DNA of 64,000 nucleotides from Aquimarina sp. BL5 (GTDB taxonomy: Bacteria > Bacteroidota > Bacteroidia > Flavobacteriales > Flavobacteriaceae): the NCBI RefSeq assembly GCF_003443675.1, contig NZ_CP031963.1, positions 3,991,501-4,055,500 on the forward strand, read 5' to 3'. Positions within the stretch are counted from its first letter, which is position 1; every line of letters starts with the position of its first letter. A model generated the notes under the pieces. That model was not told the origin of the DNA and ran no database searches. It worked only from the letters and a program-made list of their open reading frames with translations. Positions 42,846 through 52,080 of this stretch are shown here, piece by piece. The translations under genes and the position numbers were made by a program.

Positions 42846-43481
42846 TTACTGCTTTGTAAAAGCTAATTTGATTCCTAAAATGATAAATACACTACCCGTG
42901 AATTTATCTAACCATAGTTTTATTTTGTAATTACGTCTTATACTGTTAGATAATTTTGCTGCAAAAAAGGAAAGAAATAAACACCAAAGGGTTCCGGTAG
43001 TTACGAATGTTAAACCTAATATAAGGAAAGGAGTATAATTTTCTGCAAAGTCGGGATTTATAAATTGAGGTAAAAAAGCAAGAAAAAATAATGCTACTTT
43101 TGGATTCAATACATTAGTTAATATTCCCGATAAATAAACTTTTCTATAATTTATTCTATACGTTTTACGCTCTTCTATTTCGAGATTATTTTGGCTTTTA
43201 GATCGCAAAAGTTGGATACCTAAATATAATAAATATATAGCCCCAGCATATTTTATAATATTAAATGCTATTGCGGATTTTGCCAATAAAATAGATAACC
43301 CCAAGGCGGCAAATAAACAATGGATTAAGGCACCGGTTGATATACCTAATGCGGATAAAACCCCTGATTTTTTTCCTTGAGAAATACTTCTTCCTAAGAT
43401 ATACATTGTGTCTGCCCCTGGAGTCAGGTTTAGCAGAATTCCTGCAAGCACAAAAGCTTCAAAATTTATGATTCCAAACAT
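42846..43481 (-). CDS. LysE/RhtB-family amino-acid exporter
   Basis: The 211-residue membrane protein has about six hydrophobic segments and the family signature LNLTPGADTMYILGRSISQGKKSGVLSALGIS, in two parts, near the N-terminus. GILTNVLNPKVALFFLAFLPQF lies in the middle. LysE-type proteins export amino acids. It is divergent from an Lrp-type regulator, a frequent pairing. Confidence 0.93.
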   Translation of the reverse strand: MFGIINFEAFVLAGILLNLTPGADTMYILGRSISQGKKSGVLSALGISTGALIHCLFAALGLSILLAKSAIAFNIIKYAGAIYLLYLGIQLLRSKSQNNLEIEERKTYRINYRKVYLSGILTNVLNPKVALFFLAFLPQFINPDFAENYTPFLILGLTFVTTGTLWCLFLSFFAAKLSNSIRRNYKIKLWLDKFTGSVFIILGIKLAFTKQ

Positions 43482-43635
43482 TTTTTCTTTTTTAATAAAA
43501 ATAATTCAATGAGATATTATTATAATTTGAAATGTAAATTTAACTTTATGCCCTTAAGAAAAGAAGGATGATTCAATCAATTTATATTGTTGTTTCCTTT
43601 GAATCGAGCTTTTTTTGGTGTTAAAACAATGAATT

Positions 43636-44082
43636 GTGATAAAAGATGAATTAGATAGTAAAATACTTCTGTTTTTGAAAAATAATTCGAGAGCTTCATA
43701 TGCTCAGATCGGACGGCAGATTGGATTATCTGCCTCTGCTGTCGGTGAACGAATACAGCGATTAGAAAATACAGGAGTTATTAAAGAGTATGCTACACTA
43801 ATAGATACCAAAAAAATAGGCTTTTCTGTATCTGCATATATTCTGATGAGTTTAGAGAGCAAAAATTTTCACAATTTTATAAGTATTATTGATCGCTTTG
43901 AGGAGGTGGAACATTGTAGCAGGGTTACTGGAGAAAATTGCTTGATTATGAAGATTATAGTAAGAGATAGTGAACATTTGCAGGAGGTGATTGATAAATT
44001 AGCAGAACACGGTAATCCATCAACACAAGTAATTCTTTCGGATATCATAACTAATGGTAAGAAAATAATTAATGGTCAGTAA
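43636..44082 (+). CDS. Lrp/AsnC-family transcriptional regulator
   Basis: The 148-residue protein has an N-terminal helix-turn-helix (DSKILLFLKNNSRASYAQIGRQIGLSASAVGERIQRLE) and a C-terminal RAM ligand-binding domain. It starts at a GTG at 43636; the nearby ATG at 43629 is out of frame. Being divergent from the LysE exporter and decarboxylase, it most likely controls them in response to an amino acid. Confidence 0.92.
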   Translation: MIKDELDSKILLFLKNNSRASYAQIGRQIGLSASAVGERIQRLENTGVIKEYATLIDTKKIGFSVSAYILMSLESKNFHNFISIIDRFEEVEHCSRVTGENCLIMKIIVRDSEHLQEVIDKLAEHGNPSTQVILSDIITNGKKIINGQ

Positions 44083-44120
44083 ATGTTTACTGAAAATATG
44101 ATTTAATCAATAGTATATTA

Positions 44121-44798
44121 ATGAAAATATTTGGACATCGTGGAGCAGCTGGATTGGTTGCCGAAAACACATTAGAATCTATAGCAGAAGCTTTGAAGTA
44201 TAATGTAGACGGAATAGAAATAGACGTTCATAAATGTAAATCGGGAGAACTAATAGTTATCCATGATGAAACATTACAAAGAACAACCAATGGTAAAGGA
44301 AAGATTTCAGAATTCACTTTACAGGAGCTCAAAAGATATAAAACTGGAGAAGGATATAGCATTCCCACTCTTGATGAAGTATTAGATGTAGTGAATGCTA
44401 AATGTACTCTTAATATAGAATTAAAAGGAATAGGTACGGCTATTCCTGTTATAGAGCTTTTAGAAAAAAGAATCAAAGATTCTAAATGGGATTATGATCA
44501 TTTCATCTTATCTAGTTTTGATCATTCTCAGTTATTTCAAATAAAACTTAAAACTTCGGCATTTAAATTAGGGGTACTAACAGAAAAAAACATCCCATCC
44601 ATACTAAATGTAGCCGAAACCTTAGAAGCATTTTCTGTACATCCACCGATATATTCTTTACAAAAAGAAGAAGTCACTTTGGCAAAAAACAAAGGGTATA
44701 AAGTATATACTTGGACTGTAAATGATACCGCTAAGATAGCATCATCAAAAACCTGGAAGATTGATGGTATCATAACAGATTTCCCTAATTTTGCTTAA
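44121..44798 (+). CDS. Glycerophosphodiester phosphodiesterase
   Basis: The 225-residue protein has the GDPD catalytic segments GHRGAAGLVAENTLESI, GIEIDVHKCKSGELIVIHDETLQRTTNGKG and the C-terminal VYTWTVNDTAKI with GIITDFP. It hydrolyses glycerophosphodiesters to glycerol-3-phosphate and an alcohol. It lacks a signal peptide and so is cytoplasmic. Its stop overlaps the next gene's ATG by one base. Confidence 0.94.
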   Translation: MKIFGHRGAAGLVAENTLESIAEALKYNVDGIEIDVHKCKSGELIVIHDETLQRTTNGKGKISEFTLQELKRYKTGEGYSIPTLDEVLDVVNAKCTLNIELKGIGTAIPVIELLEKRIKDSKWDYDHFILSSFDHSQLFQIKLKTSAFKLGVLTEKNIPSILNVAETLEAFSVHPPIYSLQKEEVTLAKNKGYKVYTWTVNDTAKIASSKTWKIDGIITDFPNFA

Positions 44799-46009
44799 TG
44801 CAGTATGATCTCTTAATAATTGGTGGTGGAGCAGCTGGATTTTTTACTGCGATTAATGTGGCAGAAAAAGATCCAAGTCTGAAAATAGCTATTCTCGAAA
44901 GAGGAAAAGAAGTGCTATCCAAAGTCCGGATTTCTGGAGGAGGCCGATGCAATGTAACACATGCAGAGTTTATTCCTGATGATTTAAGTAAGAATTACCC
45001 AAGAGGAGAGAAAGAACTAAAAGGACCTTTTCATACTTTTATGACAGGGGATACTATGGAATGGTTCGATCATCGTGGTGTGGAATTGAAAATAGAGGAT
45101 GATGGTAGAATCTTTCCGGTTTCTGATTCATCACAGACGATTATAGATTGTTTTTTATCAGAAACCAAACGATTAGGCATCCAGGTTCTGACGAATCATT
45201 CAGTGAAAGATTTTTATCAAGAAAAAGGAATCTGGAAAGTAATTACAAGTCAAGGTAATTTTGAAACTGTAAAGCTGATGATCGCTACAGGAAGTAATCC
45301 TAAAATATGGACAAAACTTAATTCCTTGGATCATCAAACTATCGATGCCGTTCCGTCGTTGTTTACTTTTAATATAAAAGATAATAGAATTAAAGGTTTG
45401 CCAGGAATAGCAACGGATGCTTCCGTTCAAGTAAAGAATTCTAAATTAGCCAGTGATGGTCCGTTGCTTATTACTCATTGGGGAATGAGTGGTCCAGCGA
45501 TTCTTAAACTATCAGCTTGGGGAGCAATAGAATTGAATTCCTATCAATATAATTTTGAAATCATTGTTAATTGGATACAGGATTATTCTCCAGAAGAAGT
45601 ATTAAATGAACTTAAAATTCTGAAAAATAAAAATCCAAAACAGCAAGTGTCTAAATACGCCCAGTTTGAGCTGCCTAAAAGACTTTGGCAAAGTTTAGTG
45701 ACAGCTTCTGGTATTGAGAGTACAACTCGATGGGCGGATACCAATAAATCTCAACTGAGCAAACTTTCAGAAGAACTAACCAAAGGTGTTTTTAAGGTAA
45801 ATGGGAAAAGTACGTTTAAGGAAGAATTCGTTACGGCAGGAGGAATTGATCTAAAAGAGATTAATTTTAAAACTTTTGAAAGTAAGAAACATAAGAATTT
45901 ATATTTTGCTGGAGAGGTCTTAAATATAGACGCTATAACGGGAGGGTTTAATTTCCAGAATGCCTGGACAGGTGGTTATATTGCAGCTCAGGCTATTACA
46001 TCAAAATAA
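44798..46009 (+). CDS. HI0933/YhiN-family flavoprotein
   Basis: The 403-residue protein has an N-terminal FAD motif DLLIIGGGAAGFFTAINVAE, then KVRISGGGRCNVTHAEF and the C-terminal VTAGGIDLKEI with YFAGEVLNIDAITGGFNFQNAWTGG (in parts). This matches the HI0933-like (BaiN) oxidoreductase family, whose physiological substrate is uncertain. It overlaps the GDPD gene by one base and the next gene starts right after its stop. Confidence 0.92.
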   Translation: MQYDLLIIGGGAAGFFTAINVAEKDPSLKIAILERGKEVLSKVRISGGGRCNVTHAEFIPDDLSKNYPRGEKELKGPFHTFMTGDTMEWFDHRGVELKIEDDGRIFPVSDSSQTIIDCFLSETKRLGIQVLTNHSVKDFYQEKGIWKVITSQGNFETVKLMIATGSNPKIWTKLNSLDHQTIDAVPSLFTFNIKDNRIKGLPGIATDASVQVKNSKLASDGPLLITHWGMSGPAILKLSAWGAIELNSYQYNFEIIVNWIQDYSPEEVLNELKILKNKNPKQQVSKYAQFELPKRLWQSLVTASGIESTTRWADTNKSQLSKLSEELTKGVFKVNGKSTFKEEFVTAGGIDLKEINFKTFESKKHKNLYFAGEVLNIDAITGGFNFQNAWTGGYIAAQAITSK

Positions 46010-46567
46010 ATGAATACATATATTGCTTTACTTCGTGGGATCAATGTTGGTGGTCATAAAAAGATGAAAATGGCCGATCTTAAAGAGATGCTGGAAAGCT
46101 TAGGATTTAGTGCTGTAGTAACATACATCCAAAGTGGAAATATTGTTTTTAGGGATGCTTCAGAAGATATAGAAGTTTTAGAGGTCAAAATTCAAACTGC
46201 AATCAAGAAACGTTTTGGTTTTGATGTACCAGTATTAATAATTACTCACGATACGCTAAATGAAATTCTTCAGAAAAACCCTTATGTGAAAAGACTGGAA
46301 AGTGGCCAGATTGATGATAAAAAAATGTACTTCATGCTTTTATGTAATCAGCCCAATTCTCTTGCGACAGCAGAACTTTCTAAGGTATCTTTTGACCCTG
46401 AAGAATTCATAATTACTAAAAATGTAATTTACTTATTTGCTGCTAATGGGTATGGGAAAACAAAACTTCATAACAACTTTTTTGAAAAAAAATTAAATTG
46501 TCAAACAACCACTAGAAATCTCAGGACATTGAGTAAGTTATTGGAATTAAGTTTTTTAAAAAAATAA
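46010..46567 (+). CDS. DUF1697 protein
   Basis: The 185-residue protein starts TYIALLRGINVGGHKKMKM, the hallmark of DUF1697, with ADLKEMLESLGFSAVVTYIQSGNIVF and a C-terminal KLHNNFFEKKL. The family's function is unknown. It starts immediately after the flavoprotein stop codon, completing a three-gene operon. Confidence 0.93.
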   Translation: MNTYIALLRGINVGGHKKMKMADLKEMLESLGFSAVVTYIQSGNIVFRDASEDIEVLEVKIQTAIKKRFGFDVPVLIITHDTLNEILQKNPYVKRLESGQIDDKKMYFMLLCNQPNSLATAELSKVSFDPEEFIITKNVIYLFAANGYGKTKLHNNFFEKKLNCQTTTRNLRTLSKLLELSFLKK

Positions 46568-46641
46568 GTTGTCTTAATACTTTTCGGAAATCTGTGTAAA
46601 ATTTTGTACCTTAAAAAGGTTTAACCATTACCTTATTAACT

Positions 46642-47424
46642 ATGAAAAAAATTACATTAGCACTTATTATTATTTTTATTTGCAATAGCACTTTTGTAGC
46701 TAAAGCCAGCGTAGAAGAGCCTATAAAAAAGCTATTGATGGATTATATTAATAAGATTAACGATCTGGAAAGAGGGGCTAAAAAAAACGATGTTTTGTAT
46801 TTATTTGATGAAAAATATAGCGGTAATACTGTTTATGTTAATTTATCCGGTGCTTTAGTTAGAAAAAATTATGATAAGAAAAATATTTCTTCTCAATTAG
46901 ATGATATTATCAATGATGATAATTATAGCTTTAGACTCACCTTAGATAAAATCGTTTTCCAGAATCAGAAAGAAAATGCAGGAATCATATCGGCTGTGGT
47001 TAGTTTTGAGTCATTTATTAATAAAAAACTTGCCGAAAAAGGAACTATGTTGATGGATATGGTAGGGATTCAGATTAATGAAAGATGGCGGATTGTGCAA
47101 AACAATATGGTAAGAGTTTCTGAGGCTAAAGATATAGGAGAGTGTGTTTGCTATATGTATGGAAATGGAGATACTAAGTTCGTTACTGAGGTGTATTTTC
47201 CGGCGGGATTAGAGTATGATCAAAAATTAGAGTCTTTTCAGATTACGAGAAAAGATGGAGTTAGGCTTATAAAATCTCATAGTGAGGAGTTTTCTTGGAA
47301 AGGAAATGGTGGTATATATTACAAAGGAAAATCTATTGGTAAGACAAAAGATTCTAAACTTGCTATACAAGCAGCCGTTAAGGATTTGTATAAAGATTCG
47401 TGCATTAATGTGGTGTTCAACTAA
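46642..47424 (+). CDS. Unrecognised exported protein
   Basis: The 260-residue protein has a signal peptide ending VAKAS. The middle (about 20-170) reads like an NTF2-like alpha+beta fold: EEPIKKLLMDYINKINDLERGA, then VSFESFINKKL and VGIQINERWRIVQNNM. The last third contains CVCYMYGNGDTKFVTEV and SWKGNGGIYYKGKSIG. I do not recognise a named family. It is monocistronic with a strong terminator. Confidence 0.75.
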   Translation: MKKITLALIIIFICNSTFVAKASVEEPIKKLLMDYINKINDLERGAKKNDVLYLFDEKYSGNTVYVNLSGALVRKNYDKKNISSQLDDIINDDNYSFRLTLDKIVFQNQKENAGIISAVVSFESFINKKLAEKGTMLMDMVGIQINERWRIVQNNMVRVSEAKDIGECVCYMYGNGDTKFVTEVYFPAGLEYDQKLESFQITRKDGVRLIKSHSEEFSWKGNGGIYYKGKSIGKTKDSKLAIQAAVKDLYKDSCINVVFN

Positions 47425-47464
47425 GCTACTATCCAGATTATAAAAATTCTTAAAACCAAAAATC

Positions 47465-47508
47465 AAGATATCCTGCTAAATAATTATTTAGTAGGATATC
47501 TTTTATTA
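47465..47508 (+). terminator. Intrinsic terminator, 47.5 kb
   Basis: A long stem (arms 47465-47483 and 47484-47502, complementary except for one position) with core GATATCCT/AGGATATC is followed by T residues. It separates the plus-strand exported-protein gene from the convergent tetR-like gene. Confidence 0.8.
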
Positions 47509-47530
47509 AATTTTAAAGATCAGTGAATAT

Positions 47531-48088
47531 TCAATCTCTTAAGAATCCCTTCCAGGAGATTTCAATAGCTTGATTGATGTGTTTATCAAGCAGTTTTACT
47601 TTTTCATTTTCGTGAATTTTCACAATAGATACCACATTTCCAAAAAATAATTCTTCCATGACCATAGAATTGTATGATTTGAATACTTTTTGACGAATAC
47701 CTGTTTTGAAATAATTCTCGATTTCACCATAATATTGTCTTGCTTGATCTTTTAAGGATTGAGGAATCTCTGGTGATCTTGCTATTTGTTCAGAAAATAC
47801 AAAAGCAAGAGGGTTATTCACGAAATAGTGGAACAGATTAAGCCACATGATTGAAAATTGCTTCTTAATATCATCCTCTGGGATGTTACGCATAACCACA
47901 GTTCCAAAATCTTGAGTAAGCATTAAATAAAGTTCCGTTATAATTTCTTCTTTATTCTTAAAATGATGATATACGGTCCCATTAGCAACGCCGGATTCTT
48001 TAATAATTTGTGAAAGAGAAGTTGCCTGTATTCCTTGTTTTGTAATTAATTCTAAAGTTGTCTGTAAGACGATTGACTTTTTGTTCAT
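47531..48088 (-). CDS. TetR-family transcriptional regulator
   Basis: The 185-residue protein has a TetR DNA-binding domain (TTLELITKQGIQATSLSQIIKESGVANGTVYHHFKNKEEII, in parts, about 9-48) and a helical C-terminal domain without a recognised ligand pattern. It is 26 bases downstream of tspO and likely cotranscribed, so it may control that operon. Confidence 0.92.
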   Translation of the reverse strand: MNKKSIVLQTTLELITKQGIQATSLSQIIKESGVANGTVYHHFKNKEEIITELYLMLTQDFGTVVMRNIPEDDIKKQFSIMWLNLFHYFVNNPLAFVFSEQIARSPEIPQSLKDQARQYYGEIENYFKTGIRQKVFKSYNSMVMEELFFGNVVSIVKIHENEKVKLLDKHINQAIEISWKGFLRD

Positions 48089-48114
48089 AAAAATTTTATT
48101 CCTTCATTCTTGGT

Positions 48115-48588
48115 TTAGTTAAGTTGCCATATACTAAAATTTAATGCAGTCGCAAAAGCAACCCAAATCAAGTAAGGGATAAGTAGGTAAGCGGCAGTAG
48201 AGTTTACAACTTTGAACCACTTGATTGTAAACAATAATAGGATAAACAGGGCAATTATATCCACAAGTGCAATCAATGGATTACGCATTCCAAAGAAAAA
48301 AATGGACCACGCAGCATTGAGTAAAAGTTGAAACCCAAAATGATATAACGCAGTTTTTACCCATTTATGATAAAAACCTTTACTCCAAACAATTCCTGCT
48401 GCAATTCCCATCAAAATATAAAGGATTGTCCATACAGGAGCAAAAAGCCAATTAGGAGGGGTAAAAGTTGGCTTTTCTAAAGCTACATACCAAGTGCTAA
48501 TGGATGTTTGGGTAGCAATACTACTCAAAAAACCTATTAGCACGCATAATAAAACGGCAATACCGATACGCAGTAACTTTTTTTTCAT
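48115..48588 (-). CDS. tspO: TspO/MBR-family membrane protein
   Basis: The 157-residue protein has five hydrophobic helices and the TspO signatures WYVALEKPTFTPPNWLFAPVWTILY (in parts), NAAWSIFFFGMRNPLIALVDI and a C-terminal YLIWVAFATALNFSIWQLN. TspO proteins bind porphyrins and cholesterol-like ligands and respond to oxidative stress. It is followed by a TetR regulator and is divergent from mvaD. Confidence 0.94.
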   Translation of the reverse strand: MKKKLLRIGIAVLLCVLIGFLSSIATQTSISTWYVALEKPTFTPPNWLFAPVWTILYILMGIAAGIVWSKGFYHKWVKTALYHFGFQLLLNAAWSIFFFGMRNPLIALVDIIALFILLLFTIKWFKVVNSTAAYLLIPYLIWVAFATALNFSIWQLN

Positions 48589-48660
48589 TAGGGTTAGTTA
48601 GTTAAATACTAAAATAGCAATTTATTTTTACTAGCTTACTTTTAAAACCACTTAACAACT

Positions 48661-48668
48661 TATCTTTG
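48661..48668 (+). promoter_or_regulatory. -7 promoter box of the mevalonate operon
   Basis: TATCTTTG fits the TAnnTTTG consensus and lies 19 bases upstream of the mvaD ATG, with TTTT at 48640-48643 as a possible -33 element. The leader would be very short. Confidence 0.6.
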
Positions 48669-48686
48669 CCAAAATAATTTTGCATT

Positions 48687-49772
48687 ATGGGCGATTATAG
48701 CCAATTTATTTCTAAAATATCTTCAGTAAAACTAGATAAAGGATCTATTTCCTGTTCATCACCTAGTAATATTGCTTTAGTTAAGTATTGGGGAAAACGA
48801 CCAGTACAATTACCAGAGAATCCTTCGATAAGTTTTACCCTAGATGTTTGTAAAACGGAGACAACATTACAGTATGAAAAGTTAGAGAAAGCTTCTGAAA
48901 ATTTTCAGTTTGAATTGTTTTTTGAAGGTAAACCGAAACCAGATTTCAAGCCGAAAATCCAAAGTTTTTTTAAAAGAATTTTGGACTATGTTCCATTTCT
49001 GAAGGATTATAAGTTTATAATAGAGACAAGTAATACATTTCCACATAGTAGTGGTATCGCATCTTCTGCAAGTGGTATGAGCGCTTTAGCATATTGTTTA
49101 ATGCAATTAGATAAACAAATAAATCCGGAAATGACTGATGAGGAATATATACAAAAAACCTCTTTTTTATCTAGATTAGGATCGGGAAGTGCCAGTAGAA
49201 GTATAGAAGGTCCTATAACAGTATGGGGTAAGCATAAAGAAGTTTCAGAAAGTAGCGATGCTTACGCAATTAAATTTCCATATGATATTCATCCAAACTT
49301 TGCGAATTATCAAGATACCATTCTTCTTGTGGATAAAGGAGAGAAACAAGTAAGTAGTTCTGTTGGTCATGATTTAATGCACGGACATCCATTTTCATCA
49401 GAGCGATTTATACAGGCAAATAAAAATATCATAAGACTAAAAGATATTTTGATGTCAGGAGATTTAGACGCGTTTGTTGAAGTGGTTGAAAGTGAGGCAT
49501 TAACACTACATGCAATGATGATGACTTCGCTACCTTATTTCATATTAATGAAACCGAATACATTGTCCGTAATCAATAAGATTTGGGAATATAGAAAACA
49601 AACAGGGTCTAAGATTTGTTTTACTCTAGACGCGGGAGCGAATGTACACGTATTGTATCCAGATTCTGAGAAAAACAAAGTGATGGATTTCATTAAGAGT
49701 GAGTTAGTTGTATATTGTCAGAAAGGACAGTATATTTGCGACAAAATAGGATTAGGTGCTAAATTGTTGTAA
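48687..49772 (+). CDS. mvaD: Diphosphomevalonate decarboxylase
   Basis: The 361-residue GHMP-superfamily protein has SPSNIALVKYWGKR, typical of this enzyme, the ATP-binding loop FPHSSGIASSASGMSALA and a later CFTLDAGANVHVLYP. It converts diphosphomevalonate to isopentenyl diphosphate. It begins a cluster with mevalonate kinase and a UbiA-type prenyltransferase, showing that isoprenoids are made by the mevalonate route here. Confidence 0.95.
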   Translation: MGDYSQFISKISSVKLDKGSISCSSPSNIALVKYWGKRPVQLPENPSISFTLDVCKTETTLQYEKLEKASENFQFELFFEGKPKPDFKPKIQSFFKRILDYVPFLKDYKFIIETSNTFPHSSGIASSASGMSALAYCLMQLDKQINPEMTDEEYIQKTSFLSRLGSGSASRSIEGPITVWGKHKEVSESSDAYAIKFPYDIHPNFANYQDTILLVDKGEKQVSSSVGHDLMHGHPFSSERFIQANKNIIRLKDILMSGDLDAFVEVVESEALTLHAMMMTSLPYFILMKPNTLSVINKIWEYRKQTGSKICFTLDAGANVHVLYPDSEKNKVMDFIKSELVVYCQKGQYICDKIGLGAKLL

Positions 49773-49819
49773 CTTTATCCTAATTAGTTAGACAAATTGG
49801 ATATAAGGAAAGCAAACTG

Positions 49820-50755
49820 ATGAAGGGACCACTATTTTACTCGAAAATACTTTTATTTGGCGAATACGGAATAATCAAAGATTCTAAAGGACTTTCTATT
49901 CCCTATAATTTCTTCAAAGGAGCTTTAAAGCTTACTGATAATCCAGACGAACAAGCTATTAAGTCCAACGAAAGTTTACGTAATTTTACAAGCTACTTAG
50001 AGAAAATTCAGGATGAAGGTGTTGTGAAATTCGATTTACAAAGATTGAAAGAAGATGTTGGATCAGGAATGTATTTCGATAGTAGTATTCCTCAAGGATA
50101 TGGAGTAGGTAGTAGTGGAGCGTTGGTGGCCGCAATTTATGATAAATATGCGGATGATAAAATTACGGTTTTAGAAAATCTTACTCGTGATAAATTACTG
50201 AAACTTAAAGAGATTTTTGGGTTAATGGAGTCATTTTTCCATGGTAGTAGCTCAGGTTTAGATCCTTTAAATAGTTATTTAAGCCTTCCAATCCTTATCA
50301 ATTCTAAAGATAATATAGAACCAGCAGGAATTCCTTCACAAAGTCTTGATAATAAAAAAGGAGCTGTATTTTTATTGGATAGCGGAATCGTTGGAGAAAC
50401 TGCTCCTATGGTCAGTATCTTTATGGAAAACATGAAACAAGAAGGTTTTCGTACAATGCTTAAAAATCAGTTTGTAAAACATACGGATGCGTGTGTTGAT
50501 GATTTTCTTCAAGGAGATATAAAATCGTTATTCTCGAACATCAAACAATTATCTAATGTCGTTTTAGATAATTTTAAGCCTATGATTCCTAAACAATTCC
50601 ATGCATTGTGGAAAAATGGAATAGAAACTAATGACTACTATCTTAAACTATGTGGTTCTGGTGGCGGAGGTTATATTCTAGGATTTACTCAAGACTTAGA
50701 TAAAGCTCAATCTGCTCTTAAAGATTATAAATTAGAAGTGGTTTACAACTTTTAA
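49820..50755 (+). CDS. Mevalonate kinase (GHMP family)
   Basis: The 311-residue protein starts FYSKILLFGEYGI and has the GHMP ATP loop PQGYGVGSSGALVAAIYDKY, followed by MESFFHGSSSGLDPLNSYL and a C-terminal LCGSGGGGYILGFT. This matches mevalonate kinases of Flavobacteriia. Its place between mvaD and the prenyltransferase supports the pathway role, although phosphomevalonate kinase cannot be excluded from motifs alone. Confidence 0.88.
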   Translation: MKGPLFYSKILLFGEYGIIKDSKGLSIPYNFFKGALKLTDNPDEQAIKSNESLRNFTSYLEKIQDEGVVKFDLQRLKEDVGSGMYFDSSIPQGYGVGSSGALVAAIYDKYADDKITVLENLTRDKLLKLKEIFGLMESFFHGSSSGLDPLNSYLSLPILINSKDNIEPAGIPSQSLDNKKGAVFLLDSGIVGETAPMVSIFMENMKQEGFRTMLKNQFVKHTDACVDDFLQGDIKSLFSNIKQLSNVVLDNFKPMIPKQFHALWKNGIETNDYYLKLCGSGGGGYILGFTQDLDKAQSALKDYKLEVVYNF

Positions 50756-50770
50756 CAGGTACATATCAGG

Positions 50771-51676
50771 ATGCTTTCCAGAAAAAATAAACTCATTCTT
50801 CTAAAGTTATTGAGTTTGTTTTCTATTGTTAGAGGGTATAACATTCTTATTATTGTCTTGGCACAATACCTTACTTCTGTATTTATTCTGGCTCCTCATA
50901 TACCCTTGAGAAATGTTCTTTTTGATACTAATTTGTTTGTTATTGTTTTAGCATCTGCCGGAGTAATTGCTGCTGGGTACATTATTAATAACTTTTACGA
51001 CCGAGAAAAAGATCTCATAAATAGACCTCAGAAAACTATGCTGGATCGTTTGGTAAGTCAACGCACCAAATTAACCGGGTATTTTGTGCTTAACTTTCTT
51101 TCTGTAATACTTGCTAGTTATGTTTCATTTAGGGCAGTTATGTTTTTCTCCTTATATGTTTTCGGGATATGGTTCTATTCCCATAAACTAAAAAAAATGC
51201 CTTTTCTAGGGAATTTTGTTGCTTCAACATTATCTATAACACCTTTTTTTGCAGTATTTATCTATTATAAGAATTTTGATGAAGTTGTTTTTGTCCACGC
51301 TACCTTTTTATTCTTAATGTTGGTGATGAGAGAAATGGTTAAAGATCTTGGAAACCTTAGAGGAGATGTAGCACAGAACTATAAAACTATTCCTATTATA
51401 TACGGAGAAACGACTTCTAAAAGATTAATTAGTTTACTTGTATTTGCTTCTTGCATTCCTATTTATCTGCTATTAACAAGGTATGAAATAGGTTTTATGC
51501 ACCTTTATTTCTATATATGCTTAGGACTATTGTTTTTATTTCTGATTGCTTTATGGAAGTCATTCGAAAGAACGCACTATGTTTGGTTACATAATATTCT
51601 GAAACTGATTATTGTATCAGGTGTGTTTAGTATCATATTAATTGATGTTAATATGATTTTAGATAGGATATTTTGA
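50771..51676 (+). CDS. UbiA-family prenyltransferase (geranylgeranylglyceryl-phosphate geranylgeranyltransferase-like)
   Basis: The 301-residue membrane protein has about eight hydrophobic segments and two Asp-rich sites of the UbiA superfamily: NNFYDREKDLINRP (about 73-86) and MVKDLGNLRGDVAQNYKT (about 190-207). In Flavobacteriia the gene at this position is usually named digeranylgeranylglyceryl-phosphate synthase because of its resemblance to the archaeal lipid enzyme; the actual substrate in bacteria is uncertain. It starts 15 bases after mevalonate kinase. A structured repeat follows about 65 bases after its stop. Confidence 0.88.
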   Translation: MLSRKNKLILLKLLSLFSIVRGYNILIIVLAQYLTSVFILAPHIPLRNVLFDTNLFVIVLASAGVIAAGYIINNFYDREKDLINRPQKTMLDRLVSQRTKLTGYFVLNFLSVILASYVSFRAVMFFSLYVFGIWFYSHKLKKMPFLGNFVASTLSITPFFAVFIYYKNFDEVVFVHATFLFLMLVMREMVKDLGNLRGDVAQNYKTIPIIYGETTSKRLISLLVFASCIPIYLLLTRYEIGFMHLYFYICLGLLFLFLIALWKSFERTHYVWLHNILKLIIVSGVFSIILIDVNMILDRIF

Positions 51677-51740
51677 TGAAATTCATAGAGATCTATCATA
51701 TATCGTACGAATTCAGGATAAACTTTGCGCAATAATGATG

Positions 51741-51840
51741 TGGGCGTGACCACAAGGGTCAGGCTTTCTGTTACAATTCCTCGTACTTCGCCAGAAAAAG
51801 GCTCAGGCTGCGGGATTTTCACTACAATCCTTCACGCAAA
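51741..51840. repeat. Structured intergenic repeat, copy B
   Basis: This matches copy A (3682-3790) in ordered blocks GGGCGT, GGTC/GGGTC with GGCTTTC, and CAATCC followed by ACGCAAA. Its ends pair as GCGTGA (51744-51749) with TCACGC (51832-51837), where copy A has GCGTTA with TAACGC. The base pair has changed on both sides, as expected for a conserved stem. The rest of 51841-52080 shows no gene. Confidence 0.7.
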
Positions 51841-52080
51841 AAGAGACATTTGTAGTAGGTTTCTTATGCATAAAACGGATTAAAATATCGTTCTGTAAAT
51901 CACTGAAATGTTTCTTATTCGTTTCATTATATGTGCTATTGTACTTATTTTAAATAAGGGTATTTTCCCCTATATAGGATATTTTATTTTTAAGGTAGTT
52001 TTAGGGAAATTATAGAAGATGAATACAAGGTTTATTTTCTTTAATTAAATATCATTTATAACCTTAAAACTTATTTAAAA

